Source: Duganella sp. CF517 (GTDB lineage: Bacteria > Pseudomonadota > Gammaproteobacteria > Burkholderiales > Burkholderiaceae_D). From it: a stretch of DNA of 64,000 nucleotides. The notes beneath the pieces were generated by a model. The model saw only the letters and a program-made list of their open reading frames with translations. It was not told the origin of the DNA and made no database searches. Position 1 is the first letter of the stretch. The number at the start of each line of letters is the position of its first letter. A program made the translations under genes and the position numbers. Shown here one piece after another: positions 34,079-43,531 of the stretch. Where the stretch lies: assembly GCF_900110275.1 (NCBI RefSeq), contig NZ_FODC01000002.1:1-64000 (forward strand), written 5' to 3'.

Positions 34079-36523
34079 TTACATGCGCAATGCCCGCACC
34101 GGCACCATCCGCATCGCGATCCAGGTATGGCGCGCGATAGCGATCAGCGCGATCGCCCACGTCAGCGAGAGCGCCAGTAGCAACGTCCAGTAGCCGATCG
34201 GCGCGTGTTCGGCGTAGCCGGCGAGGTAGCGATTGATCGCCACCGCCGCGATGGGCAGCGCCAGCACGGCGGCCGCCAGCAGCAGCGCCGCCACCTCACG
34301 CAGCACCAGCAGACCGATGTCGACACGGCGCGCGCCGTGCAGCCTGCGCAGCACGATCTCGCGCGACCGCCGCTGCACCGTGTTCGCCGACAGCACATAC
34401 GTGCCGAACGCCGCGATCACCAACGCGATGCCCGTGGCGACCACCAGCAACCGCGCCAGGCGCGCATCCTCCTCATAATTGACGGCCAAAATATCAGCGG
34501 CGCGGTAGGTGCGCGGAATCGCATCGGGAAAATAGCTTGGCCAGAGCTCACGCGCCGCCCGTTCGATATCGGCCGGCGCTCCGGACGCGCGCAAACTGAG
34601 CACCGTCCCGGTGGTTCCAAGGTCGTAAGCGACCGCGTTCGGCTTATCGCGCAGCGAACGGAAACGCAGCTCCGGCGCGATGCCGACGACGCGCTTCGAC
34701 GTCACGACGTTGTCGAAACCGGTGAACATGACCGTCTGCCCCACCGCCTCTTCCGCACTGGCAAAGCCGAGTTCACGCGCCGCGACCGCGTTCAGCACCA
34801 CCGGCACCCTGTCGTTCTCCGGGTCCACGCCTTCCTTGAACAGGCGCCCCGACACCGGCGCGATACCGTGCATCTCGAAGAAATTCGCGCTGACCGATTT
34901 CATCTCCATCGTCGCCGCCTGTCCGCCCGGGCGCTTGAGCGCCCGCGTCCAGATGTAATCGAGCCGCCCCACCGGGTCCTCGGAGATCACCACGCCCGCC
35001 ACACCGGGCTGCGCCTTCAATGCCGAGTAAAACCGCCGCGCCTTTTCACTGTCCTTGACGCGCTCCGGCATATCGACGATCACCATTGGCGCGGGATCGA
35101 AACCGGGCGACGCGTGCATCGCGTAGTCGGTCTGCCACGCCACGGCGATGGTGACGCCGGCGAAGCCCATGGCGACGGCCACCTGCAACACGGTCAGCGC
35201 GCGGCGCCAGCGCATGCTGCCCATCGACTCCGTATCGGGCCGCCCCTCAAGTGCCTGGCGCGGTGGCACCCGCAGCGCGATCCAGACCGGATAGGCGGCC
35301 GTGGCCAGCCCTAACAGCACTGCGATGCCGAATGCGGCGGCGACGTTTTGCAGCGAAAACAAGCCGGCCAGCTGGCGGTCGACCAGCAGGGAAAACGCCG
35401 GCAACGCCAGCCATGCCAACAGCAATGCCAGCACGGTCGCCACCATCGTCACCAGCAGCGATTCGAGCACGAACTGCAGCGCGATGCGCGGCGCGCCGGC
35501 GCCCAGCACCTTGCGCATGGCGACCTCGCGCTGGCGCCGCAGCACCCGCACCATCGCCAGGTTGACATAATTGATCCCTGCCAGCAGCAGGATCAGCACC
35601 GCGATCAGCGCCAGGCCGGCGGTGACGACGGGGCTGGCCCGGTCGCCGGGCAGCGCGATATAGCTGTTCCTTACCGTGTGGTCGAAGTAGGCATCGCGCA
35701 GCGGCGACATCGACAATTCGATCGGCTTGCGCTTGCCGAGCCGTTCGCGCACCTCCGGCGGCCATTGATTCATGCTGGGCGTAATGTCGACCGCGTGCTG
35801 CAAACGGCTGACGATACCCGGCACCGGGGTGCCCGGCTTCACACGCAACAGCATCTTGGTCATCCAGCCGCTTTCACCGGTCAGCATCTCGTGCCGTATG
35901 ACTTTTTCCACCACGCCGGCGTGCACGCCGAACAGCACCTCGAACGGAATCGTCGTATTGGCCGGCGGCGCCGGCACGATGGCGCCGACTTGCATGGTCG
36001 CGCCGTCGGACACCATCGTCCGTCCCAGTGCGTTGCGCGTGCCGAACAGGCGCAGCGCCGCCGTTTCGGTGACGACAAACAGGTCGGGCCGTTCAAGCGC
36101 CTGCGCCAGATCGCCCTGCACCGCCCGCAGGCCGAGCATCGACGGAAATCCGGGCAGCACGATCAGGCCGCGCACCGTCATCAGGTTGCGGTCGACGCGC
36201 ACCGTCAGCGGCGTGATCTCCGGGCGCGCAGGAATGTAGCTGGTGGCGTCGACGACGCCGGGGATCTTGAGCGCGGTCTCGCGCAGGAACATCGGCGCCA
36301 CATCGAACAGCGGCGACGATTGTTCGACATTGAAGTGGTGTTTGACGACGTAGATCTGATCCGCGTCCGGCAGATGGGTGTCGTACTCCATCGCGTAGCG
36401 CACGTAGCCGAGCAACAGCAGGCAAGCGGCCAGGCCCACGCCGAGGCCCAGCACGGAGGCCACGGTGTATGCCGGCTCCTGGATCAGGGTGCGCCAACCG
36501 ATGCGCAAGTCGCGTAGCTTCAT
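34079..36523 (-). CDS. FtsX/MacB-type ABC transporter permease, two-module
   Basis: 814 residues. It has an N-terminal membrane helix (about 20-42), a MacB-like periplasmic domain and three helices forming a first FtsX module, with the family pattern GINYVNLAMVRVLRRQREVA and MRKVLGAGA. A second periplasmic domain and a second FtsX module follow, with RRSREIVLRRLHGARRVDIG. Such proteins work with an ATPase in macrolide, lipoprotein or signal-peptide export or in mechanotransmission. No ATPase gene is adjacent. Its gene is downstream of two tricorn-like protease genes on the same strand, but a 131-bp gap with a strong hairpin separates them. The substrate is unknown. Confidence 0.88.
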   Translation of the reverse strand: MKLRDLRIGWRTLIQEPAYTVASVLGLGVGLAACLLLLGYVRYAMEYDTHLPDADQIYVVKHHFNVEQSSPLFDVAPMFLRETALKIPGVVDATSYIPARPEITPLTVRVDRNLMTVRGLIVLPGFPSMLGLRAVQGDLAQALERPDLFVVTETAALRLFGTRNALGRTMVSDGATMQVGAIVPAPPANTTIPFEVLFGVHAGVVEKVIRHEMLTGESGWMTKMLLRVKPGTPVPGIVSRLQHAVDITPSMNQWPPEVRERLGKRKPIELSMSPLRDAYFDHTVRNSYIALPGDRASPVVTAGLALIAVLILLLAGINYVNLAMVRVLRRQREVAMRKVLGAGAPRIALQFVLESLLVTMVATVLALLLAWLALPAFSLLVDRQLAGLFSLQNVAAAFGIAVLLGLATAAYPVWIALRVPPRQALEGRPDTESMGSMRWRRALTVLQVAVAMGFAGVTIAVAWQTDYAMHASPGFDPAPMVIVDMPERVKDSEKARRFYSALKAQPGVAGVVISEDPVGRLDYIWTRALKRPGGQAATMEMKSVSANFFEMHGIAPVSGRLFKEGVDPENDRVPVVLNAVAARELGFASAEEAVGQTVMFTGFDNVVTSKRVVGIAPELRFRSLRDKPNAVAYDLGTTGTVLSLRASGAPADIERAARELWPSYFPDAIPRTYRAADILAVNYEEDARLARLLVVATGIALVIAAFGTYVLSANTVQRRSREIVLRRLHGARRVDIGLLVLREVAALLLAAAVLALPIAAVAINRYLAGYAEHAPIGYWTLLLALSLTWAIALIAIARHTWIAMRMVPVRALRM

Positions 36524-36613
36524 TGGGTAAGTCCGTGGATGGAAGATAAAGGGTCATTGCAACTACCATGCCACGGCTTTTTACACCCGCCGACACGCGC
36601 AGGCGGTGATATT

Positions 36614-36652
36614 TGTTCGGAAGTGAACGTTAGCGCTGTTCACTTCCGAACA
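36614..36652. repeat. perfect 15-bp inverted repeat
   Basis: TGTTCGGAAGTGAAC (36614-36628) is followed after 9 nt by its exact reverse complement (36638-36652). It begins 2 bp past the stop codon of the tricorn-like gene and lies in the gap before the permease gene. No T-run follows in either direction, so it is not a standard terminator. It could be an operator or an mRNA-stabilising hairpin. Confidence 0.7.
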
Positions 36653-36654
36653 CT

Positions 36655-39600
36655 TTACTTCGACTTCACCGGGAAGGCCGGACGCGCAGGCCGCACCGGC
36701 GGGTTCTTCGCCAGTTCCGCCCTGATGACCTCAATGGCCTTTTCCAGCTGCGGATCGCGGCCGGCGATGACGTCGGCCGGCGTTTGATCGACTTCGATGT
36801 CCGGCGCCACACCCTCGTTTTCCACGCCCCAGCCGCCGTCGCGGGTCCAGAAGGCCAGGTTGGGCGCGGTGATCGTGCCGCCATCGAGCAGCACCGGGAA
36901 ACCAAGCACGCCCACCAATCCACCCCAGGTGCGTTTGCCGATCAACGGCCCCATTTGGTTTTTTCGGAACATCCACGGCAGCAGGTCGCCGCCGGAACCC
37001 GCCGTCTCGTCGATCAGCATCGCGCGCGGTCCCTGGATCGAGGCGGACGGCGTCTTCATGTCCGCGCCGTAGCGCATGGTCCACCAGGCGATTTCCTTTT
37101 TCTGCAAAATCTCCAGGTAGTAATCGGCCACGCTGCCACCGCCATTGAAGCGTTCATCGATGATGACCGCGTCCTTGTCGGCCTGCGGGAAGAAGTAGCG
37201 CTTGAAGTAGGTATGCCCCAACCCTGCGGTGTTCGGCACGTACACATACGCCACCTTGCCGCCGGTGGCCGCGTTGACCTTGCGGATATTCCCCTCGATC
37301 CAGTCGCGGTTGCGCAGCGCGTCCTCGGTCGGCACCGGCACCACGGTAATGCTGCGCGACTTGCTGCCGTCCGCGTTCGGGCCGACGGTGATGTCGATCG
37401 CCTTGTTGGCGGTGTTCTCGAAGGCGCTGTAAAGATTGGTCGGCGCCACCAACTGGCGGCCGTCGACCGCCAGCAGATATTCGCCGGCCCTGACGTTCAG
37501 GCCCGGCTCCGTCAGCGGCGCGCGCAACGCCGGATTCCAGTTCAAGCCGCCGTAGACTTTCTTGAAGCGGTAACGGCCGTCGCTGACCTCATAGTCGGCG
37601 CCCAGCAGCCCGCCCGGCACAGCTTTGCTGTCGGTGAAGAAGTCACCGCCGCCGCCGCGATGATGGCCCACACCGAGCTCGCTGCACAGCCACTGGATCA
37701 GCCGATTCAGATCGGCGCGCGACGACAGCTCCGGCAGGAACTGCGCATACTTCTCGCGCATCTTGTTCCAGTTCGCGCCGTGCATGCCGGGATCGTAGAA
37801 GAAATCGCGGTTGATGCGCCACGCTTCATTGAAGATCTGCGTCCACTCGGCGCGCGGTTCGGCGCGCACTTCGATCGCCTCGACCTTGATCTTTCCTTCG
37901 CCCGGCGTCAGTGTCTTGGCGCCGGCGCTGCCCATGGCCCAAGCTTCCTTGAGTCGGTAGACGATCTTCTTGCCGTCGGAAGACACCTCGAATTCATCGG
38001 CCTCCGCCAGCAGCGTTTCGGCCTTGCGGTCCTTCAGGTCGAAGCGCTGGATGGCTTTCTTGCCGTCGTTCTCGCGCAGGAAGAATATCTGGCCGTCCTG
38101 CCCCGCCTCCAGATCCGACAGCGACGCCGCCGGTATCGGCAAATCGACGATGCGGGTTTCGATGCCCTCGAAGTCGATCGTCATCGGCGCGACCGGCGCC
38201 ACGGTGACTTTCGGATCGTCGCGCCCCGTCTTCGGATCGACCTTCGGCGTCTCCGGCTTGGCCGGCTCCTTCTTCTCCGACACCGTCGGCGTGGCCGGCG
38301 CCGCTTTTTCCTCGTCGCTTTCCTTGATCAGCGGCGACGGCAGGTCGCGCCGCAGCACCGCCATCCAGACCGTGCGCGTGACGCGGTTATCCTCGTTCTG
38401 CTGCGAGAACCAGTTGTTGCTGGGCCCCGCGTTGGTGGAGGCGAAGAAGTACAGGTACTTGCCGCTCTTGTCGAACACCGGATTGACCACGTCCGACAGG
38501 CCGTCCGTCACCGGCCAGGACTTTTTCTGCTCCAGCGAATAAATGTAGGCACTGCGCGTGTACGTCATCGAGTTGAGCGCATAGGCGATCCAGCGCGAAT
38601 CCGGCGCCCACGCGGCGCGCAAGGTCTTGTTCACGCCATACAGCGGTTCGGACGCGATCTTGCTGACCGCCCCCGAGGCCACGTCCATCACATACAAGGT
38701 CCAGGAGTTGTCGGTGTAGGCGATCTTTTTGCTGTCCGGCGACCAGACCGGATTGTCGTAGAAACCGGAACCGGTCAGCTTGAACTTGCGAGGTTCGCCC
38801 TTGCCGTCCTGCGCGCGGATATGCAGCGCGTACTCGCCCGATTCGTCGGAAAAGTAGGCGACCGAGCGGCCGTCGGGCGACCATGCGGGCGAGCGCTCGT
38901 TGGCGGCGGTGGTCTGCGTCAGGTTGCGCACATCGCCCTTGTCGGCGGGGATGGTGACCACCTCGCCACGGAATTCATACGCCACCCGCGCGCCGGACGG
39001 CGACATCGAAAAATTGCGGATGTACTTGGCGCCGCTGAGCCAGCGCGGGCGCGACATCGCCAAGTCGCTGCTGACACCGATGGTCAGCTTGCGCGACTGG
39101 CCGCTGCCCAGGTCCAGCGCGTGCAGATAGCCGGCCTGCTCGTAGACGATGCCGTTGGCCGACGCCGACGCGTTCAGCACCGGGAAATCGGTGTGCCTGG
39201 TTAGCGCGCGCACCGCCCTGGACTTCACATCGTAGGCATACAGATTGAATTCGCCGTCGCGGTCCGAGCGGAAGTAGACGGTGTCGCCGATCCAGACCGG
39301 ATCGACGTCGTTCGAATGCGTGGCCGGCTGCGGTATCTTGACCACCGATTTGTCGCCGCGGTTGAACAGCCACAGGATCGAGTTGGTGCCGCCGCGATAG
39401 TGCTTCCATTGCAGGAAGGCCGGAGAGAACGGGTTGTAGACGATGCTCCTGCCATTCGGCGACCAGGCGGCGCGCGCGGCGTTGGGCACTTCCAGCTGCG
39501 TCTCCACGCCGCCGGTGACCGGCACGGTGAACAACTTGCGATAGCGGTTGTTGAACGCCGCGCGCGGCGACGTGAACATCACCGATTTTCCATCCGGCGC

Positions 39601-39975
39601 GAAGCCCTGCACCACGTCGGCGCCCGGGTGATACGTCAGCCGCTTCGGCACCCCGCCCTCGATCGGCAGCAGGTAGACGTCGGTGTTGCCGTCGACCTGC
39701 GCGCTGTAGGCGATCAATTTACCGTCGGGCGAAAACTGCGGGTTCGATTTTTCACCCGGGTCGGAGGTCAGGCGGCGCGGCGCGCCGCCATCGGGATTCG
39801 CCAGCCACACATCGCCGGCGTAGATGAAGGCCAGATGGGTGGCGGACAACGCCGGTTCGGTCAGCATGCGGGTATCGCTGGTGCTGGGAAGTGCCTGCGC
39901 GGTTTGGGCCAGGGTGATGGCCGCACCGGCGACGGCAACGGAAAGGGCGACGGATAATCGGCGCTTCATGTGCAT
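36655..39975 (-). CDS. tricorn-like S41 protease, exported (copy 1)
   Basis: 1106 residues from the ATG at 39975, chosen because AGGAGA lies 5 nt upstream. It has a signal peptide (LSVALSVAVAGAAITLAQTA). The first half is WD40/PD40-like beta-propeller repeats (FIYAGDVWLAN, NPQFSPDGKLIAYSAQVDG, AAWSPNGRSIVY, PAWSPDGRSVAYFSDESG). A tricorn core, a PDZ domain (about 780-870) and an S41 peptidase domain follow, with DERFNGGGSVADYYL and the nucleophile serine in ETAGSGGDLLPW. It is likely a periplasmic peptide- or protein-degrading enzyme. It lies 11 bp downstream of a second homologue. Confidence 0.92.
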   Translation of the reverse strand: MHMKRRLSVALSVAVAGAAITLAQTAQALPSTSDTRMLTEPALSATHLAFIYAGDVWLANPDGGAPRRLTSDPGEKSNPQFSPDGKLIAYSAQVDGNTDVYLLPIEGGVPKRLTYHPGADVVQGFAPDGKSVMFTSPRAAFNNRYRKLFTVPVTGGVETQLEVPNAARAAWSPNGRSIVYNPFSPAFLQWKHYRGGTNSILWLFNRGDKSVVKIPQPATHSNDVDPVWIGDTVYFRSDRDGEFNLYAYDVKSRAVRALTRHTDFPVLNASASANGIVYEQAGYLHALDLGSGQSRKLTIGVSSDLAMSRPRWLSGAKYIRNFSMSPSGARVAYEFRGEVVTIPADKGDVRNLTQTTAANERSPAWSPDGRSVAYFSDESGEYALHIRAQDGKGEPRKFKLTGSGFYDNPVWSPDSKKIAYTDNSWTLYVMDVASGAVSKIASEPLYGVNKTLRAAWAPDSRWIAYALNSMTYTRSAYIYSLEQKKSWPVTDGLSDVVNPVFDKSGKYLYFFASTNAGPSNNWFSQQNEDNRVTRTVWMAVLRRDLPSPLIKESDEEKAAPATPTVSEKKEPAKPETPKVDPKTGRDDPKVTVAPVAPMTIDFEGIETRIVDLPIPAASLSDLEAGQDGQIFFLRENDGKKAIQRFDLKDRKAETLLAEADEFEVSSDGKKIVYRLKEAWAMGSAGAKTLTPGEGKIKVEAIEVRAEPRAEWTQIFNEAWRINRDFFYDPGMHGANWNKMREKYAQFLPELSSRADLNRLIQWLCSELGVGHHRGGGGDFFTDSKAVPGGLLGADYEVSDGRYRFKKVYGGLNWNPALRAPLTEPGLNVRAGEYLLAVDGRQLVAPTNLYSAFENTANKAIDITVGPNADGSKSRSITVVPVPTEDALRNRDWIEGNIRKVNAATGGKVAYVYVPNTAGLGHTYFKRYFFPQADKDAVIIDERFNGGGSVADYYLEILQKKEIAWWTMRYGADMKTPSASIQGPRAMLIDETAGSGGDLLPWMFRKNQMGPLIGKRTWGGLVGVLGFPVLLDGGTITAPNLAFWTRDGGWGVENEGVAPDIEVDQTPADVIAGRDPQLEKAIEVIRAELAKNPPVRPARPAFPVKSK

Positions 39976-39985
39976 CAAGGTCTCC

Positions 39986-42900
39986 TTATTTCAACGCGGG
40001 GATCACCTGCGGTTGATATGGTTTGATCGGATTGTCCTTCAGTTTTTTATCCAGCAGTTCCAACGCCACCTCCAGCTGCCGGTCCTGTCCCATGAAGGTC
40101 GCATGGGGCAGGTTGTCCACTTCCACGTCCGGCGTCACGCCCACGCCTTCGATCAGCCAATGGCCGTCGGCGGTGTTGAACTGCCCATTCTCGGCGACGC
40201 GCGCCATGCCGTTGTCGCTCAAGCGGTTGCTGTCGCTGAGCCAGACACCCGCGCCGGCGGTCCGTTTGCCGACCAGCGGCGCCAGTCCCAGCGCCTTGAC
40301 GCCGGCGGCAAAGGTCTCGCCGTCCGAGTAGGTCAGTTCATCGACCAGCACCACCAGATGGCCACGGAAGGTGTTCTGCATGTTCGGCGCCGGCTGCGCG
40401 CCCGGCGCGGCCCAGAAGGCCCAGGCTTTGCGCAGCAGCTTTTCGATGATCCAGCTGTCGATGTTGCCGCCGTTGTTGCGGCGCACGTCGATGATCAGCC
40501 CCTCGCGGTTGACGTTGGCGTAGAAGTCGCGCGCGAACGAGGCGATGTCGCGCGGTCCCATGGCGCGCAGGTGCAGGTAGCCGATGCGCCCTTTCGACGC
40601 CGTCTCCACCTGGCGCGCGCGGCTCTGCTCCCAATCGCTGTAGCGCAGGCCGGCCTGCTTGGTCATATTCACCGGCATCACGATCACCGGACCGGCGCCG
40701 CCGGCTTTGCGTTTAATCTGCAGCAGCACCTGCCGATCGGCCTGGTTCAGCAGCAGGTCGGCGATGTCGCGCGACTCCAGCACCGGTTTGCCGTTGACGG
40801 CGGTGATGATATCGCCCTCCTTCACGTTGACGTCGGCCTGCGCCAGCGGCCCGCGCTCGGACGGCAGCTCCGGCTCGCTGCGGTAGATGTGGTCGACGCG
40901 GTAGCCTTCGGCGGTGCGCGTCAGCAGCGCGCCCAGGCCGGACGGCACGCCCTCCGGGGTGGAGCGGCGGATATCGCCGGGCGCGATCTGCGAGTGCAGC
41001 GCGCCCACCTCGCTGATCATCATGCCGAGGATGTCGTTGAGTTCCGCGCGGTCGGTCACGCGTTCGACCAGCGGCGTGTATTTATCGCGCACGGCGGTCC
41101 AGTTCACGCCGCGCATTTTGGCGTCGTACAGGAAGTCGCGGTGCATGCGCCAGGCGTCATTGAACATCTGCTTCCACTCCAGCCTTGGATTGGAGGTGAA
41201 GCTCCAGTCGTCGACCTTGACCTTGGCCTTGGAAGTGTCGGTCGGCGCCTTGGCGGCCGCTTCGACGATGATCATGTCGCCCGGACCGGTGCTGAAGGTG
41301 CGGTAGTAGATGTGCTTTTTGTCGGCCGCCAGATCGAATTCGCGCACCCCGGCGGCGAAGGTTTCCGGCTGCGGGGAGTTGGAGGCGATCGCCAGCGTTT
41401 TCAGGTTCGCCTTGCCGTCGCCGGACTCCACATCGAGGAAGTACAGGCGCTTGTCGTCGATGTTCAGGCCACGGTAGTTACCCGGCGCCAGCGGCACTTC
41501 GTACAGGCGCTCCTGCAAGCCCGCGAAGACGATCTCCGGCAGCGACTTCTCCGTTTTCTTTACCGGCGGCGTGATCTTGGCGGCGGCCTTCTCCACCGCC
41601 TTCTCCGCCGCTTTTTCGGCCGCCTGCTCGACCGCCTTGTCGGCGGTGCCCTCGGCCACCTTCTCGCCCGGCTTGCCCAGCTCATCGTCCGGTTTGAACG
41701 GGAAGCGGTTGCCCGGCTGGAGCGCCAGCGCGTAGACGCCGGTGCGCTTGTCGAACACCGGTCCCATATTGCGGTCGCCCCACGGCGAACCGTTCGCCAG
41801 CTGGAAGTTACGGGCCGAGAGGAAGTACAGCCATTTGCCGTCAGGCGAAAACACCGGCGCGCGCGAGGTATACCGGTCGCTGGTGACGAAGGCCAGCTGC
41901 TTCGACGCCAGGTTGTACAAGCCGATTTGCTCGCGCTGCTCGGTGGTCGCGGCGCGCACCAGCGCCAGGTTCTTGCTGTCGCCCGACCACAGGATTTCGT
42001 CGTGCTTGTCGACGCCGGCCTTGCCCGCGTCGTCGATGACGATGTTCGATCTGGTGGCCAGGTCCAGCAGCCAGAAACGGCCCTTCTTGTCCGTGTGGCC
42101 CAGCCAGCGGCCGTCCGGCGATGGATACAGCTGCCAGCGGTGGCTGATGCCGTCGCGGGTCAGTTGCTCGCCCGGGCCGGAACCATCGGCGGCGAACCTC
42201 CAGATTTCGTTTTCACCGGTGGTGTCGACGATCGCGTAGACCCACTTGTCGTCGGGGCTGAACACCGCCTCGCGCGCCCGCGCGCCTTCCGGCACCGCGA
42301 TTTCGACGCGGCGCTGGGCGCCGGTGCCGGCCAGGCTGACGCGCCCGCGCGCGGTCAGCACCAACCGCTCGGACTTGGCCGACAGCTGCACGTTGGTCAG
42401 CTGGTCGAGCGGCGAACGGATCTGGCGCGCGCGCTGCTGGTCGAAGTCGGACACCAGGCCGATCGACAGCTGGCGGTCGGCCGACGCGGCCAGGTCCAAC
42501 ACGCGCAGGTCGGCGCCCAGCTGATAGACGACGCGGCCGTCGCCGAGCGCCGCGTTGCGCACGTCCCAGTCGGTGTGTTTGGTCAGTTGGCGTGGGTCGC
42601 TGCCGTCGGGCGCCATCGACCACAGGTTGTCGGAGCCGCCACGGTCGCTGATAAAGTAAACCCGGCCCTGCCACCACATCGGCCGCTTGTTGTTGCCGGC
42701 GTCGGCGGCCAGCAGGGGTTTGGCTTCAGCCCCCGCGTCCGCGTTCAAATCATAGCGCCACAACTGCGCGTGGGCGCCGCCCCGATAGTTCTTGACGTTG
42801 TCATTGGTCAGGGCCAGGCCGTAGCGCGTGAAGTACAGCGCCTTGCCGGCGTCGTCGAGCGCCGCGTCGTTGGCGTCGGCGACCGCGAACACGCGGCGCT

Positions 42901-43357
42901 GCAACGACGACGGCTGCACGGCCGCGACGATGCGGTGCGCCGACGGCCCCTTCGAATCCTGGGTGCTGACCAGCACCTCCCCCTGCGCGGTCCAACCCAG
43001 CACCGTGACGGCGCCGTTCTCGAACGTCAACCGCTTCGGCAGGCCGCCGGCGACCGGCATCACGTAGGCTTCCTGCGCGCCCTCGTACGAGGCGGAGAAG
43101 GCGATCCATTTGCCGTCGTACGAGATGGCGGCGTTGGTTTCGGACGCGGGGTGCGTGGTCAGGCGCTGCGCCAGGCCACCCTGCGCGCCGGTGCGCCACA
43201 AATCGCCTTCGGCGGTGAAGACGACGGCGTCGCCACGGATGGCGGGGAAACGGTAGTAGGATTCGGCGGCGCGGGCCGCCTGGCCGGACAGCAGGCCGGC
43301 GGACATCAGGATCAGGGCAACGGGACGTACGCGGAAGCGAAGGCGGAGCGGTGACAT
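39986..43357 (-). CDS. tricorn-like S41 protease, exported (copy 2)
   Basis: 1123 residues from the ATG at 43357, which yields a signal peptide (RPVALILMSAGLLSGQAARA). The layout matches the neighbour: propeller repeats, a highly charged Lys/Ala/Glu linker around residues 575-615, a tricorn core, a PDZ domain (about 785-870) and an S41 domain. That domain has DVRRNNGGNIDSWIIEKLL and the nucleophile in ELTYSDGETFAAG. The nucleophile context (YSDGE) differs from copy 1 (GSGGD), so the two are diverged paralogues rather than a recent duplication. The two genes form an operon with an 10-bp gap. Confidence 0.92.
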   Translation of the reverse strand: MSPLRLRFRVRPVALILMSAGLLSGQAARAAESYYRFPAIRGDAVVFTAEGDLWRTGAQGGLAQRLTTHPASETNAAISYDGKWIAFSASYEGAQEAYVMPVAGGLPKRLTFENGAVTVLGWTAQGEVLVSTQDSKGPSAHRIVAAVQPSSLQRRVFAVADANDAALDDAGKALYFTRYGLALTNDNVKNYRGGAHAQLWRYDLNADAGAEAKPLLAADAGNNKRPMWWQGRVYFISDRGGSDNLWSMAPDGSDPRQLTKHTDWDVRNAALGDGRVVYQLGADLRVLDLAASADRQLSIGLVSDFDQQRARQIRSPLDQLTNVQLSAKSERLVLTARGRVSLAGTGAQRRVEIAVPEGARAREAVFSPDDKWVYAIVDTTGENEIWRFAADGSGPGEQLTRDGISHRWQLYPSPDGRWLGHTDKKGRFWLLDLATRSNIVIDDAGKAGVDKHDEILWSGDSKNLALVRAATTEQREQIGLYNLASKQLAFVTSDRYTSRAPVFSPDGKWLYFLSARNFQLANGSPWGDRNMGPVFDKRTGVYALALQPGNRFPFKPDDELGKPGEKVAEGTADKAVEQAAEKAAEKAVEKAAAKITPPVKKTEKSLPEIVFAGLQERLYEVPLAPGNYRGLNIDDKRLYFLDVESGDGKANLKTLAIASNSPQPETFAAGVREFDLAADKKHIYYRTFSTGPGDMIIVEAAAKAPTDTSKAKVKVDDWSFTSNPRLEWKQMFNDAWRMHRDFLYDAKMRGVNWTAVRDKYTPLVERVTDRAELNDILGMMISEVGALHSQIAPGDIRRSTPEGVPSGLGALLTRTAEGYRVDHIYRSEPELPSERGPLAQADVNVKEGDIITAVNGKPVLESRDIADLLLNQADRQVLLQIKRKAGGAGPVIVMPVNMTKQAGLRYSDWEQSRARQVETASKGRIGYLHLRAMGPRDIASFARDFYANVNREGLIIDVRRNNGGNIDSWIIEKLLRKAWAFWAAPGAQPAPNMQNTFRGHLVVLVDELTYSDGETFAAGVKALGLAPLVGKRTAGAGVWLSDSNRLSDNGMARVAENGQFNTADGHWLIEGVGVTPDVEVDNLPHATFMGQDRQLEVALELLDKKLKDNPIKPYQPQVIPALK

Positions 43358-43480
43358 GGACAGGCTTTGCAAGTTGTCGAAGGGAACGACGATTCTGTCA
43401 TACCTTGACCGCTCCAAGCAAAGAAAACCTGACGTCCAAATCTATGCGCTGGATGTCAGCGCCAACCGCAGCCGCGCCGC

Positions 43481-43514
43481 GAAAAAAAACCCGCCACACT
43501 TGCGTGGGCGGGTT
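43481..43514 (-). terminator. intrinsic terminator of clpA
   Basis: Stem AACCCGCC (43488-43495) with GGCGGGTT (43507-43514), extended by a CAC/GTG pair with a one-base bulge. It is followed on the minus strand by eight T residues. It lies 18 bp past the clpA stop codon. Confidence 0.8.
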
Positions 43515-43531
43515 CGTGGCCATGCCGGGAC

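Noticed and set aside
39824..43354. 1176-codon open frame on the plus strand
   Set aside because: Antisense to a tricorn-like protease gene with clear domains; Arg/His/Gln-rich shadow.
43482..43514. Hairpin considered as an operator
   Set aside because: Stem plus eight T residues right after clpA fits an ordinary intrinsic terminator.
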